Positions 43,228 to 52,698 of a stretch of DNA of 64,000 nucleotides are shown in pieces. Origin of the DNA: Hyposmocoma kahamanoa (lineage: Eukaryota > Arthropoda > Insecta > Lepidoptera > Cosmopterigidae); contig NW_020654080.1 in NCBI RefSeq assembly GCF_003589595.1, positions 2,456,548 to 2,520,547 of the forward strand, read 5' to 3'. The notes under the pieces are model-generated. The model had not been told where the DNA came from, ran no database searches, and worked only from the letters and a program-made list of their open reading frames with translations. Both the position numbers and the translations under genes were made by a program. Position 1 is the stretch's first letter. Each line of letters begins with the position of its first letter.

Positions 43228-43658
43228 CATCGAGTATATAACCAGAAATAGAGACGAAATAAGGGCCATATATTCCTGGCAACACATTAGCGATACAGCT
43301 CTTATAAATACTAACTCTCGTTTGCACTGAAATATAGACAGGCCAACTACTGACCTGTGTATACGTCTTCGTATATTCCAAAAAATATTCTGTATTTATT
43401 GTTATAAAGATAATATCTCTAACAATGCCGTGCTGTTCTATTTCACATTTCATCGGTAATTAAATATTAAATATGTAATTTTGCAATTTTCGCCGATAAG
43501 AAGTGAAAAAATTGACGACACCCATTGATGACACCCGTCAATTGTTTCGAACTCGCGCTGGCCAATCGGAGCGCAGTTTTCATAGTAATGATAAGGCAGA
43601 ATAGTTTTCAAACAATTTAAATGACATTTCGTCTCTATTTCTGGTTATATACTCTATG
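43228..43658. mobile_element. MITE-C copy 1
   Basis: The left end CATCGAGTATATAACCAGAA, then ATAGAGACGAAAT, is mirrored on the right (in reverse CATAGAGTATATAACCAGAA). The interior includes CACCCGTCAATTGTTTCGAA and CCAATCGGAGCGCAG, shared with copy 2. The 85-codon minus frame over it only reads through the element. Flanking 8-mers do not match. Confidence 0.75.
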
Positions 43659-43671
43659 TATTAGGGGCAAC

Positions 43672-43880
43672 GTATAAGCTTTTATAATAAGATTCCGGTT
43701 AATGTTCAAAAGTTGTCATTTACGAGGTGTAAAACTATAGTGAAACAAAAACCTTATACTAAAGGTTTATTATACAGCTTCTGAGTACTTGGATGACAAA
43801 AATTCGTGGTAGTGACCCGTTTATCTCTTACAGGTAGTCTCAATCTAAGATGTTTGAAATAAATATTGTAAATGTTATGA
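43672..43880 (+). pseudogene. LINE C-terminal fragment and 3' end
   Basis: Reading LLYNKIPVNVQKLSFTRCKT, then IVKQKPYTKGLLYSF, a stop, then VLG. It parallels RFYNKIPENILRLSFPKFKN in the LINE at 36760-37235. About 80 bp of 3' UTR-like sequence follow. Confidence 0.6.
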
Positions 43881-44129
43881 GTATTGAAAAGTGTATTTAA
43901 AAAAGCAACCCCTAGAGTTTCTTACTCATTCTTCTCAGGGGACTCTGCCTTACGAATGAGCAGTACAGTTTAATCAATATGACAGTTTCAAGTGTAATTT
44001 GCTTACCTATGAAATAAAGAATCTCTACAGTTACCAATGTTAGCTAATTATACTGTAACTGTCGATATATTTATATAATCATTTAAAATATATAGAATGT
44101 AATTTGAAATGTTAATTAATCCTAGTAAT

Positions 44130-44842
44130 AAGAAATGAAACTATTTTTCCGGATTTAAATCGCGTATATTTGTTTTTTCAAATAATGTAGCGTAAATTGG
44201 AATGTTTTCTTTGTAAAATTAAAAATAAGGTATTTAATTAATAACTATTGTACCTATAGTGAAAAAAATATGGTGGTTTGCATCAATATTAGACATAACT
44301 GGTTGAAGACTGTACCACCTCAGTCAACCGTGACCATGGCGCACCCTTAGTAATATAAGGGCACAATCCAAAAAAAGTAGATTTTTGGGAAATCGCGTAT
44401 TAAGATTCTGGATTCCTACATTACACCTATTTTTTCAAATAATATGCTTATTATTTAAGTTATAAATATGAAATTTGGCAGATTTGTTCTTTGATAAATG
44501 TATTATAAATAGCAATAAAAAAAAATAATATAAATAAATTCCATAAGTTTCAAGCAAGTTAAAAAAAACACTTTCAAGTTAGACCCATATAGTACAAAAA
44601 ATATAACAGAAATATGGAGCTATATAAGTTTGATCCCATTTATTATTTAAGTCCCTATCAATTCCCAAATTTCCCAAAAATCTACTTTTTTTGGATTGTG
44701 CCCTTATATTACTAAGGGTGCGATGGGGCCTGTAAAGGGCGCGAAACGTCGGTTTGTTTGAAAAAACAAATATACGCGATTTAAATCCGGAAAAATAGTT
44801 TCATTTCCTATGTGTAACAATCGCGAAAACCTAAGAACTCGA
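44130..44842. mobile_element. Fold-back element with 13-bp direct flanks, hosting a nested element
   Basis: Exact TAATCCTAGTAAT flanks it (44117-44129 and 44843-44855). The arm AAATGAAACTATTTTTCCGG and following bases (44132-44182) reappears inverted at about 44758-44808. The right end carries 34 extra bases (CTATGTGTAACAATCGCG to AAGAACTCGA) without a left counterpart. Removing the nested 44340-44722 element and one ATGG gives about 326 bp. A 13-bp duplication is longer than usual for cut-and-paste elements. Confidence 0.7.
44340..44722. mobile_element. Nested inverted-repeat element with perfect 54-bp arms
   Basis: The arms start CGCACCCTTAGTAATATAAG and are identical for 54 bp (44340-44393 and 44669-44722). 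They are flanked by ATGG (44336-44339 and 44723-44726). The host family reads ATGG once, as CCGTGACCATGG|GGCCTG. No protein. Perfect arms indicate recent insertion or recent gene conversion. Confidence 0.8.
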
Positions 44843-44999
44843 TAATCCTAGTAATTTAAATGAGTACTTCAGTTGTTCACTTCCTACGAGTGCGCCATAT
44901 TTTTCGATCGAGTAGGGATAACTAGACTTATAAATACCCGGCTGTCTTCTTTGAAAAAGACAGAAAAAGCGTTTCACGGTCGGGAAGTAAACAACTTTA

Positions 45000-45608
45000 T
45001 CCGCTCACGCGATGCGCTCCTCCTACCGCAAAATGGCGGCTATTTGGTTTCGCAAAATCGAAAAGGATTCAGTTTAAATACAAGTGTTTATAAATAAAAA
45101 TTATTATTCTGCATTGCTAAATAAATATCCTCCGTACTACCAACAAAAACATCTCAAATAAAATGCAGTAATACACCGCAAATCCTGCACTTAAAAAGCA
45201 CTAATGAAATTTTTGGTGTACTTGGATAAATATGATAATATTCCGTTTGAGTGGTTCTAACGTTTACCATGAATTACTCCTTAAAGTATAGTTTATAAAC
45301 ATTTATATTCAGGGTAAACTTTAAAAACGCTACTTACGGTATGTTTTCAATAAATAAACACCGAAATCACCAGCCCAAACAATAACACACACGATTGTCG
45401 TGACGTATTTTTGAAGTTGTTTATTTTTTTTAAATGACAGACCCAGGCATGAAAAACTTTATGGTTTGCTAGAGTAGTTACCGAAATAGCAATTAGTGTT
45501 AGTTCTTTTACCTGTTATAACTTCGATATCCGATAAATCGGTACAAAATCATCGCCGGCACCTCTAGGTGTGGTATGCGTCTACGGCTGCATGTATCGCG
45601 TGAGCGGA
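45000..45608 (+). mobile_element. MITE-B copy 3
   Basis: Ends TCCGCTCACGCGATGCG and ATCGCGTGAGCGGA, TA on both sides (44998-44999, 45609-45610). The interior aligns throughout with copies 1 and 2. Confidence 0.87.
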
Positions 45609-45879
45609 TATTGTACTAATATACTCGTTAGAAATTATGCTATATCTCTGCTGTGTATGTAATTGGATGTTTTGCCAAATTATTTATAAAATATAGGAAT
45701 TGCATAATAACCCTTGTTCGCCATTATACTCGATATGATGCCAATAGATATGTTTAAAAGACATTACATTTATATTTAGTGAATTATATCTGATATGCCT
45801 TTTTTTTGTTATTAATCATTCTTAATTTTATTTAAATAATGTAGAATTTTCTTATTGAATTGTTTTGAATTTTATTTTA
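45609..45879. other. Intergenic AT-rich sequence
   Basis: No repeat boundary recognised; possibly eroded 3' UTR of the following LINE end. Confidence 0.3.
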
Positions 45880-46020
45880 ATAATGTATATGTTTTAGTAA
45901 AATAAGGATGTAGTGCCCTTAGAATGTTGCAGTGCCCCCACGGGGTGTTACATGTCAAGTACCATTAGCATAAGATCATCTGTTATATAACCATGTAACT
46001 TGCAAATAAAGAATATGAAC
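45880..46020 (+). repeat. LINE 3' UTR-like fragment
   Basis: ATAAGGATGTAGTGCCCTTA, GTGCCCCCACGGGGTGTTAC and GTAACTTGCAAATAAAGAAT resemble the 3' UTR of lepidopteran non-LTR elements that end near AATAAA. The coding part is not seen. Confidence 0.45.
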
Positions 46021-46819
46021 ATGAATGTACTGCCCAAAAACTTAAAAGTTACTTAACTAATAAATTATCTTTATACCTAATGCTGAGCTGTTTCATTTAC
46101 AATATATTTTTCCACCACTGTGCACGGTTTTCGGCTAACAAGAGACTTTCGACCGTATTTCCAGGGGTTTTAAACATTTTTTTACGTGCAAGTTAATCAC
46201 GATGTTACACTTCATCATTAGCAAAAGCAATCGCTACTAAATACTCACAAATAAACGTAGTTTAGAAAATAAAGACATAGGGACTCAAACCATCGACCTC
46301 TGCTTTCGTGTTATCCATATTTTGAATATCGATATAGTATAGAAACTACGACAACTTTGCCTTCTGAAACAGAGACGTCTTCAGAAGGTCTAGCGACGAG
46401 ACGAACAATGTACCACTGAAATTCTAATTCTTTATTGCGTATCATTACACATTTGTAGTTGTTAAAATGTTGTTATGAACCAAAAATGAGCCCTACAATG
46501 GTGCTGCAGTCTTAAAAATTAAATTTCTTTGTTTACATGCAAAAAAACAAATAAAATGAATCCATATTAAATTAAAAATTAAATATAATTACAAAATAAT
46601 TATTTGCAGTAAAATAAGGCAAATTAAATATATTAAATAAAATACTAAATTAAAATTAAATTAAACTAGTCATAATATATCATTATGAAAATTGAAGAAG
46701 AAATAAAACTCTAAACATAGAATAAATCTATGTCCAAAAATTTTAAATCAGTACTTATTCATTTTACAATTTCATTATTTACATTACATAAGTTTAATGA
46801 TTCTGTTATAATAAATACG
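46021..46819. other. Intergenic AT-rich sequence
   Basis: Nothing assigned; a strongly A/T-biased run (TAAATTAAAATTAAATTAAA) lies near 46560-46670. Confidence 0.4.
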
Positions 46820-47105
46820 CATTGACTTACAAATAAATGGACGACGGGTCTAATACAAAAACCACGAAAAAAATGTCCCAAGTCAACCTATTTAAACGTA
46901 GTGACATGTAAAGGAATATGAAAAAGCTAAAACGTTGAATTTAAATTGTAATGTCATCGTAGTACTGTCTAATTTTGCTTGCTTCGCTGTCAGTGGAACA
47001 AACGAAGACTAAAGCATGAATGACGCTCTGTATATGATTTTAACACCCTATAAGTTCGGACACTTTTTAGCGCGGACCCGACGTCCATATAATTGTAAGT
47101 CAATG
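46820..47105 (+). mobile_element. MITE-A copy 5
   Basis: Ends CATTGACTTAC and GTAAGTCAATG, flanked by exact TAAATACG (46812-46819 and 47106-47113). Confidence 0.94.
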
Positions 47106-47126
47106 TAAATACGTTACTAAATATAT

Positions 47127-47204
47127 CTGTACACTCAGGGCTTTAAATCACAAATTTCTGTGACATAAAGTTGATAAGTCCCATGTGCATGTAGTTTCGC
47201 CAGT
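47127..47204 (-). repeat. S1 fragment
   Basis: In reverse: ACTCAGGGCTTTAAATCACA, ATAAAGTTGATAAGTCCCAT and GTGCATGTAGTTTCGCCAG. Confidence 0.65.
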
Positions 47205-47682
47205 TACCCATTAATAATACGTCCTTACCTATACCATATACTTAAAGGTCTAGGAATGTTTTATATAATATCTGGTATGTAGTCTACAAAAAGATACGTT
47301 AAAGTAAAAACTGCCTATTTAGTATCATCTATAGCACTCACTCAAAAAACTTATAACTCACACCATCATCTAAGTTAAGCAATAATTGCATATCAACTGG
47401 AAGTACAATGTTTCAGTGCTGTACATTCCTAGCATTATATGGATCATAGTTTGTTAAGCAATTTGTAAGCAACAAGAGTAGTAGCATAAAAAGTGTGTTG
47501 GCTGTATAGGGTATTACTTTCAGACCTTTTATAGGATTAATAGATGTTCATTAAGAAACAGTATTTAACGCGACCATTTTTAAAAGAAAGGCTTGCACGA
47601 GTGTTTCCTGTTTAAGCATTAATTGTAAACTTTTTACGTGGCTCATTGAATTACGGACATAGTTTTCGCGAAATTCCAGACA
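47205..47682. other. Intergenic sequence
   Basis: No gene or repeat boundary recognised. Confidence 0.35.
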
Positions 47683-47835
47683 CATGGGACTTGCCTCAGG
47701 GTGACAGGTGCAGTAGCAGTGCCCCTCAGATCTTAGCAATTTAAAGCTCTGAGTGGCACTGCAACTGGTATGGACAGGCGTATCACTTACCACCAGGCTC
47801 ACAACTTGTTCGTGCCGTCACATCCATCATAAAAA
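47683..47835 (+). repeat. S1 copy, 3' half
   Basis: CACATGGGACTTGCCTCAGG, CAGTGCCCCTCAGATCTTAG, TGGCACTGCAACTGGTATGG, GCTCACAACTTGTTCGTGCC and an A-run. Confidence 0.8.
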
Positions 47836-48481
47836 GAAGTGTAGGTTCTATTTGGAGTCGGGCTTAAAAAAGTCGTTGCCATTAAAGTGCTGAATATAAC
47901 TCATATAAAACTATTGTATATTGATCAATTAAATTGACAAAAATATGACAATGGCTTTGTAAATAGAAAAAAATGCAGAAGGTGTTATCAAACGTCTATT
48001 TCAATTTTTATATAAGAAAAAACACTTTAAGGTTTGTGTGTAAGACTCGATCCACATTTATCGTAAGAGATGATAAAAGAGGAAAAGAAAGGCTGTAACA
48101 AATAATAACATTGTATAAGAAGGGTATAATTACTATAAAACACACTCTAAAACTAAACAACCTAATACATAATACTCACCCTAAAAGGTTCTATATTATT
48201 ATTTAATTTTAGTAGTAATTAATCGACGTGAAGTTTAACAATAAGGAAATGAAGGTGATTTCTAATTTATGGGCACGTCCTCTCGTGTCAAGAATTTTGA
48301 TAGGAGTGACGACGACGAGAATAGTGAAGAAAAAGGTAATTAGAGAACGATCCAAATTTTTAAAAAGAAGTGGCCAGAAACCGAATAAGAGTATGATAAA
48401 AAGGTGAGATAATTATGAAAGAGGCCAGCATCGTCCCAACGGTGTATAATTAGTATCCATAAAAGCAAATTTTGTGAAAAT
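47836..48481. other. Intergenic sequence
   Basis: No gene or repeat boundary recognised. Confidence 0.35.
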
Positions 48482-48996
48482 CATCGAATATATAACCAGA
48501 AACAGAGACAAAATAAGGGCGATCCATCCCTGGCAATTCATCAGACAAATGGGCCTTATATCACTTTTAAATATCAACTCTCGTATGCGCTGAAATCGCA
48601 AATTAGAAAGCTGAAATAGTACAGCGCCAACAACTGACCTGTGTGTACGTCTCCGTATATTCCAAAAATACTCTGTATTTATTGTAATAAAGGTAATATC
48701 TCTAATAATGGGGGGCAGTTCCATTCAGTGATGTGGGAAAAACAGCAAAACATCTGATTACAAAACAAACGGAATCACATTTCTTCAGTAATAAATATGT
48801 AATTTTTCAATTTTGGTCCATTGCAGCAAAGCTCAAGTTTGGTCGATTTGAAGTGAAACAATTGACGACACCCGTCAATTGTTTCGAATTCGAGGCTGGC
48901 CAATCGGAGCGCAGTTGTCACCGCAATGATTTGGCAGAATAGTTTTCAAACAAATTAAATGAAATTTCGTCTCTATTTCTGGTTATATACTCGATG
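48482..48996. mobile_element. MITE-C copy 2
   Basis: Left end CATCGAATATATAACCAGAA, right end in reverse CATCGAGTATATAACCAGAA. The flanks GTGAAAAT (48474-48481) and GTCAAAAT (48997-49004) agree at 7 of 8 positions. It is about 84 bp longer than copy 1 because of extra internal sequence (around 48730-48850). Confidence 0.78.
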
Positions 48997-49324
48997 GTCA
49001 AAATGAACTCCCTTTAATTAAATTTGCCTAGCAGACGTTCATTAAAACCGATTAAACAAGATAGTACTTAATTCCAAATGAAAATTAACAAACGCAGTGT
49101 GAAATTAATAACTTGCAATAGCTAGGCTGTGTCCGGCGGCCATTTGTGTCCAATTAAAGGCGAATAAATTGGCACCTCCCATGTGGATATCAATAAAGGA
49201 CCCCTTGAGAGATCAATTTGTATGTGCAGCCAGACTCGAGAGAAAATCATTGACTATAAAACTCGTAGAACTCCGATTGCTCGGGATGAAAAATTCAAAA
49301 GCATTTAAAAATCGTTTGACCAAA
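48997..49324. other. Intergenic sequence
   Basis: No gene. The open frame at 49169-49384 runs into the S2 copy that follows. Confidence 0.35.
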
Positions 49325-49447
49325 TCGTTACCATGCTCGACTGCCATGCAGAGGTCCGAGTTTCAATTCTCGGGCCGGAAGTAATACTTGCATGGCCTAC
49401 ATTTATTTCTCTCGTGAGTTTGAATGTAATTTGTGGTTGTCTGAGAG
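49325..49447 (+). repeat. S2 SINE, left part, split by a fold-back
   Basis: TCGTTACCATGCTCGACTGC, TCCGAGTTTCAATTCTCGGG (eroded box B), GCCTACATTTATTTCTCTCG and AATTTGTGGTTGTCTG. The S2 sequence resumes at 49674. Confidence 0.75.
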
Positions 49448-49673
49448 TCGTATTCCAGAACTCTACTCAATGCTCAAGTCAGGATTTGAGCAGACTTGAA
49501 TACGATTTCAAGCACTGGAAATAACGCGACTTGCGAATTTGCGACCCTAATGGCAAAGACTTGAGTATGATTTTCAGTGCTCACTGCAATACTCAAGTCA
49601 GGACTTGAGTATTGCAGTGAGCACTGAAAATCATAGCAGATGAAAACCAGAGCAGAGTTCTGGAATACTACCC
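49448..49673. mobile_element. Fold-back element nested in S2
   Basis: The left end is AGAGTCGTATTCCAGAACTC and the right end, in reverse, AGGGTAGTATTCCAGAACTC, each continuing T(A/G)CTC. Inside lies a perfect 34-bp-arm palindrome (49566-49635). The word CAAGTCAGGAYTTGAG occurs twice. The exact target duplication is unclear. Confidence 0.7.
49566..49635. repeat. Perfect hairpin, 34-bp arms, 2-nt spacer
   Basis: Arm 49566-49599 starts TATGATTTTCAGTGCTCACT and ends ACTCAAGTC. Its exact reverse complement occupies 49602-49635; the spacer is AG. Confidence 0.92.
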
Positions 49674-49750
49674 TATGAGTGTATCCATAGCACCCGCGAT
49701 ACAGGGTTTCCCCAGTCCGAGGCTATGAGTGTGTGCGCTATAAAAATAAA
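49674..49750 (+). repeat. S2 SINE, right part of the split copy
   Basis: ATGAGTGTATCCATAGCACC, CGCGATACAGGGTTTCCCCA and GAGGCTATGAGTGTGTGCGC. The (TTA)n tail is eroded. Confidence 0.75.
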
Positions 49751-49792
49751 CAAAATTGTAATAATTTAGTAGCAGTTCATCTCTTTGTGGTT

Positions 49793-49865
49793 GACGGGAC
49801 GTGCGCCTGGTGGTAAGCGACACGCCGCGCCGGTCCGTATCAGTTGCAATGCCAATTCAAGTTAG
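49793..49865 (-). repeat. S1 fragment
   Basis: In reverse: TTGACGGGACGTGCGCCTGG, TGGTAAGCGACACGCCGC and ATCAGTTGCAATGCCAATTC. Confidence 0.65.
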
Positions 49866-50734
49866 CCAACTTAGCAATTAAAGGTATATATACTACAAGG
49901 TCTCGAGTAGTCCTATTTTATTTGATTACTTTATCTTGAGCCTCTCAGAGGCTTTGAACATATCTCTGCCATTGAGACCTACACCAACATGTGTACAAAT
50001 TCCATAATCTATCCTGGGAACTAAACCTGTGGTAGGAGCGTATAATTTATGGAGGAAGCAATCGCTTCTGTTATTGCGCTGTATAAAGCATTCAATTTCT
50101 TGTTTGTAGACGAAACTTGGTACATAAAAGTTTATCTATTCTATATTTACACTGTTGGCATCTCTATTTACCGAAAACTAAAATTTTGGTAATTAGCACA
50201 AATCACACAAGCTTTGAAGCTATTCAAAGCTTGTGTGAATAGATTTGTATTGCCTTAACATTGCTTATAATAAATAGTTCTTTACCAATTCTTGTGTGGT
50301 TTTGTTTTAATCATTTTTGTCTCGTTCAGTTTTATCGGTGAATGAAAATATCGTGAAATGAAACTTGGATATCAAAAAAGCTCTATAAAAATTTATAGAC
50401 CTTTATAAACACATTTAATATTTTTTATTTCATTCGTATTAAACATCAATAAGAATGTAATAAGCATTTTTATATTAAGCCTACGCAAGCAATTTTCTAC
50501 TTTGTATTATCGTAATTAAATTATAAACTTCCTTTGTCACGTCATGCTATATTTGAAATTTTTGTGACATTATGAATTTGGCATTATTGTTCACGTAAAA
50601 TTGTTTTTATGTTCAAAATGTAACAAATCATTTCAGTTCTAAATGTGAAATGTTTTAGTTAACATATAAATAAACAATTAACTCCTGTAAGGTTCTCAAT
50701 TTGCGTTATACCAACAAGAGGGACTTATAATCTT
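49866..50734. other. Intergenic sequence with a hairpin at 50203-50238
   Basis: No gene. The hairpin has perfect 16-bp arms, TCACACAAGCTTTGAA / TTCAAAGCTTGTGTGA, with spacer GCTA. Confidence 0.5.
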
Positions 50735-50972
50735 ACCTATTTCTTCCGCCAAGCAGTAATGTTAACATTACTGTGTCCCGGTTTCGAAGGTTAAGGGTGC
50801 TGGTGATATTACAAGCACAAGGGACTTATCAACTTATATCTCAGGGTGACGAACGCAGTGGCAGTGCCCCTCAGATTTTTGCGATTTGAAGCTCTGAGTG
50901 GCACTGCAACTGTTATGGACAGGCGTGTAGCTTATTTGATTGTCCCGTCACTTGATATTATAAAAAAAAATC
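50735..50972 (+). repeat. S1 copy lacking the first block
   Basis: CCTATTTCTTCCGCCAAGCA, GTTAAGGGTGCTGGTGATAT, CACAAGGGACTTATCAACTT, CAGTGGCAGTGCCCCTCAG, TGGCACTGCAACTGTTATGG, CCCGTCACTTGATATTATAA and an A-run. Confidence 0.82.
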
Positions 50973-51343
50973 TAAATCCTTACAAAAACTCCGGTCTCTC
51001 CAGCAGTGGAAGTTATTAGGCTAAACGCAGAATAGTAGTTTCTTTCAATAAAAATAAATACTTTTATTTTGTAATCAAGTTTAGAAATTGACATCAGTAT
51101 TTAAGGTATTTTGTTATATTCCATTCTTGTTATTACAATGACAACCGATAATATTCTTAATTCTAAGAGTTTTCATATTTTGTCTTTTAACTTCAAAAGA
51201 ATCTCAACATGGGGTAGTTGATTATGAAATAATCAATAAATGGTTCATTATGAATTTAATTGGGTTGCGATGCACAAGAAAAAGAAATAAATGATTTATA
51301 AATAAATTAAATTGAAAAATACACGAAACAAAAGTCACAAGAA
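50973..51343. other. Intergenic AT-rich sequence
   Basis: No gene or repeat boundary recognised. Confidence 0.35.
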
Positions 51344-51895
51344 AATGTCGGCTGCCACAACAGTACTTCCAATAGTAAATGAAAAATCGAATTTCAGTAA
51401 GTGGAAATTTCGTCTGAAATTAATGCTAGAAAAAAAGCAAGTACGTTATGTATTGGTATAGAAAATAAGTGGGCCTTTGCGCAATTACGAAAGAGACGAT
51501 GCGAGAGCTTGATCCGTAATAGTCTAATGCTTATCGAACAAATATGCAGATATTGCAAAAAAAGGCTGAAACAGCTAAGAAAATGCTGGAAAATCTTGAA
51601 GTCACTTTGAAAGAAAAAGTGCATACAACAGATTTTATTCAAAAAGGAAACCCATAACCCATATCTTGAACATTATTGAAAAATGAAGACAAGGTATTGG
51701 AACCGTATAAGATACGATTATATTTAAAACATTATAAAAGGAAAAATGGAAATCATATAAGACGTCAAAAAAAACTTGCAGTGGCATTTACTACACCATC
51801 AAGATCCTATCAGCTGTACGAAATAAAAAAAAAACCATTAACAAAATGTCCTTTTAAGTCTCAACCAAGTAACTCACAAACAACAAGTCAATAAC
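51344..51895 (+). pseudogene. Possible Ty1/copia-type Gag relic
   Basis: From the ATG at 51344 the reading is MSAATTVLPIVNEKSNFSKW, then KFRLKLMLEKKQV. After frameshifts come NYERDDARA, a stop, CLSNKYADIAKK, then AETAKKMLENLEVTLKEK. The order of a substrate-like start (F-KW--RL--ML), a D-(K/R)A block and an AKKMLE-L motif is that of copia Gag proteins. There is no zinc knuckle, protease, integrase or LTR that I can see. Several frameshifts and stops make it inactive. The assignment rests on motif order only. Confidence 0.4.
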
Positions 51896-52459
51896 TCGAT
51901 TGCGTACGATGCGCGAGCGCAGACGATCGTAAATTGAAATCGGATCGCGTCATAAACATCTCTGCATCGAACGTGATGACATCGCATGTCCTGTCGTGTG
52001 ATCTAGAAGCGAGCAGATTTACAGAAGTTGTGAAATGTACGGACTAATTAATGAACGATACTTTCATTCTCATATTACTTTAATTATAATAATAATAATA
52101 ATAAACCATTTATTTCAGGCCATAGCCCATAAGATAATGGTGTTAGTTACAAATGAAAACCTTAAAACTATGTTAATATGATTGCAATTGTAAAATAAAA
52201 AAAATATATTGATAGAAAATTAAAATATTGAATTACAAAAAAAAGTTTAAATATTAAAATTTGGAAAATTATTAAAAATATAAAAATATATTTAAAAATA
52301 TTTGACCAGTTGTAATGTTTACCCAAAACTATAAAATTGTACAATCAAAACGATGGGCAAACACATTCAGGATGCCATTGCCACTGTCACACTTAATTTT
52401 TAATTAATTAACTGCTCGCAAAAATAGACATGACGTAAATGCTAAGTTAAGTTAAAGTT
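51896..52459. other. Intergenic sequence with a (TAA)n run
   Basis: A TAATAATAATAATAATAAAC run at 52086-52105 precedes CCATTTATTTCAGGCCATAG, a common retroelement-tail context. A CG-containing patch at 51900-52010 is related in inverse orientation to 54770-54850. Confidence 0.4.
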
Positions 52460-52698
52460 AAGTGATGGGAGGAACAAGTCGTGAGCCTGTTTGTAAGCGA
52501 CACGCTTATCTATAACAGTTGCAGTACCATTCAGAGCTTTAAATCGCAAAGATCTGAGGGGCACTACCACTGCGCCCGTCAGTCACCTTGAGACATAAGG
52601 TGACAAGTCCCATGTGCTTGTAATTTCACCAGCACCCTTACCCTTCAAATCCGGAACACAGTAATGCTGACATTACTACTTGGCGGCAGATATATGTA
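52460..52698 (-). repeat. S1 copy, part left of the Tc1 insertion
   Basis: In reverse: GTGATGGGAGGAACAAGTCG, CAGTTGCAGTACCATTCAG, TCTGAGGGGCACTACCACTG, AGTCCCATGTGCTTGTAATT, CCGGAACACAGTAATGCTG and TACTTGGCGGCAGATATA. Continued at 54242. Confidence 0.85.

Noticed and set aside
43196..48724. Similar open frames at 43196-43453 and 48413-48724 (shared FITINTEYF) as a conserved gene family
   Set aside because: Both are readings through the two MITE-C copies; similarity comes from the repeat DNA.
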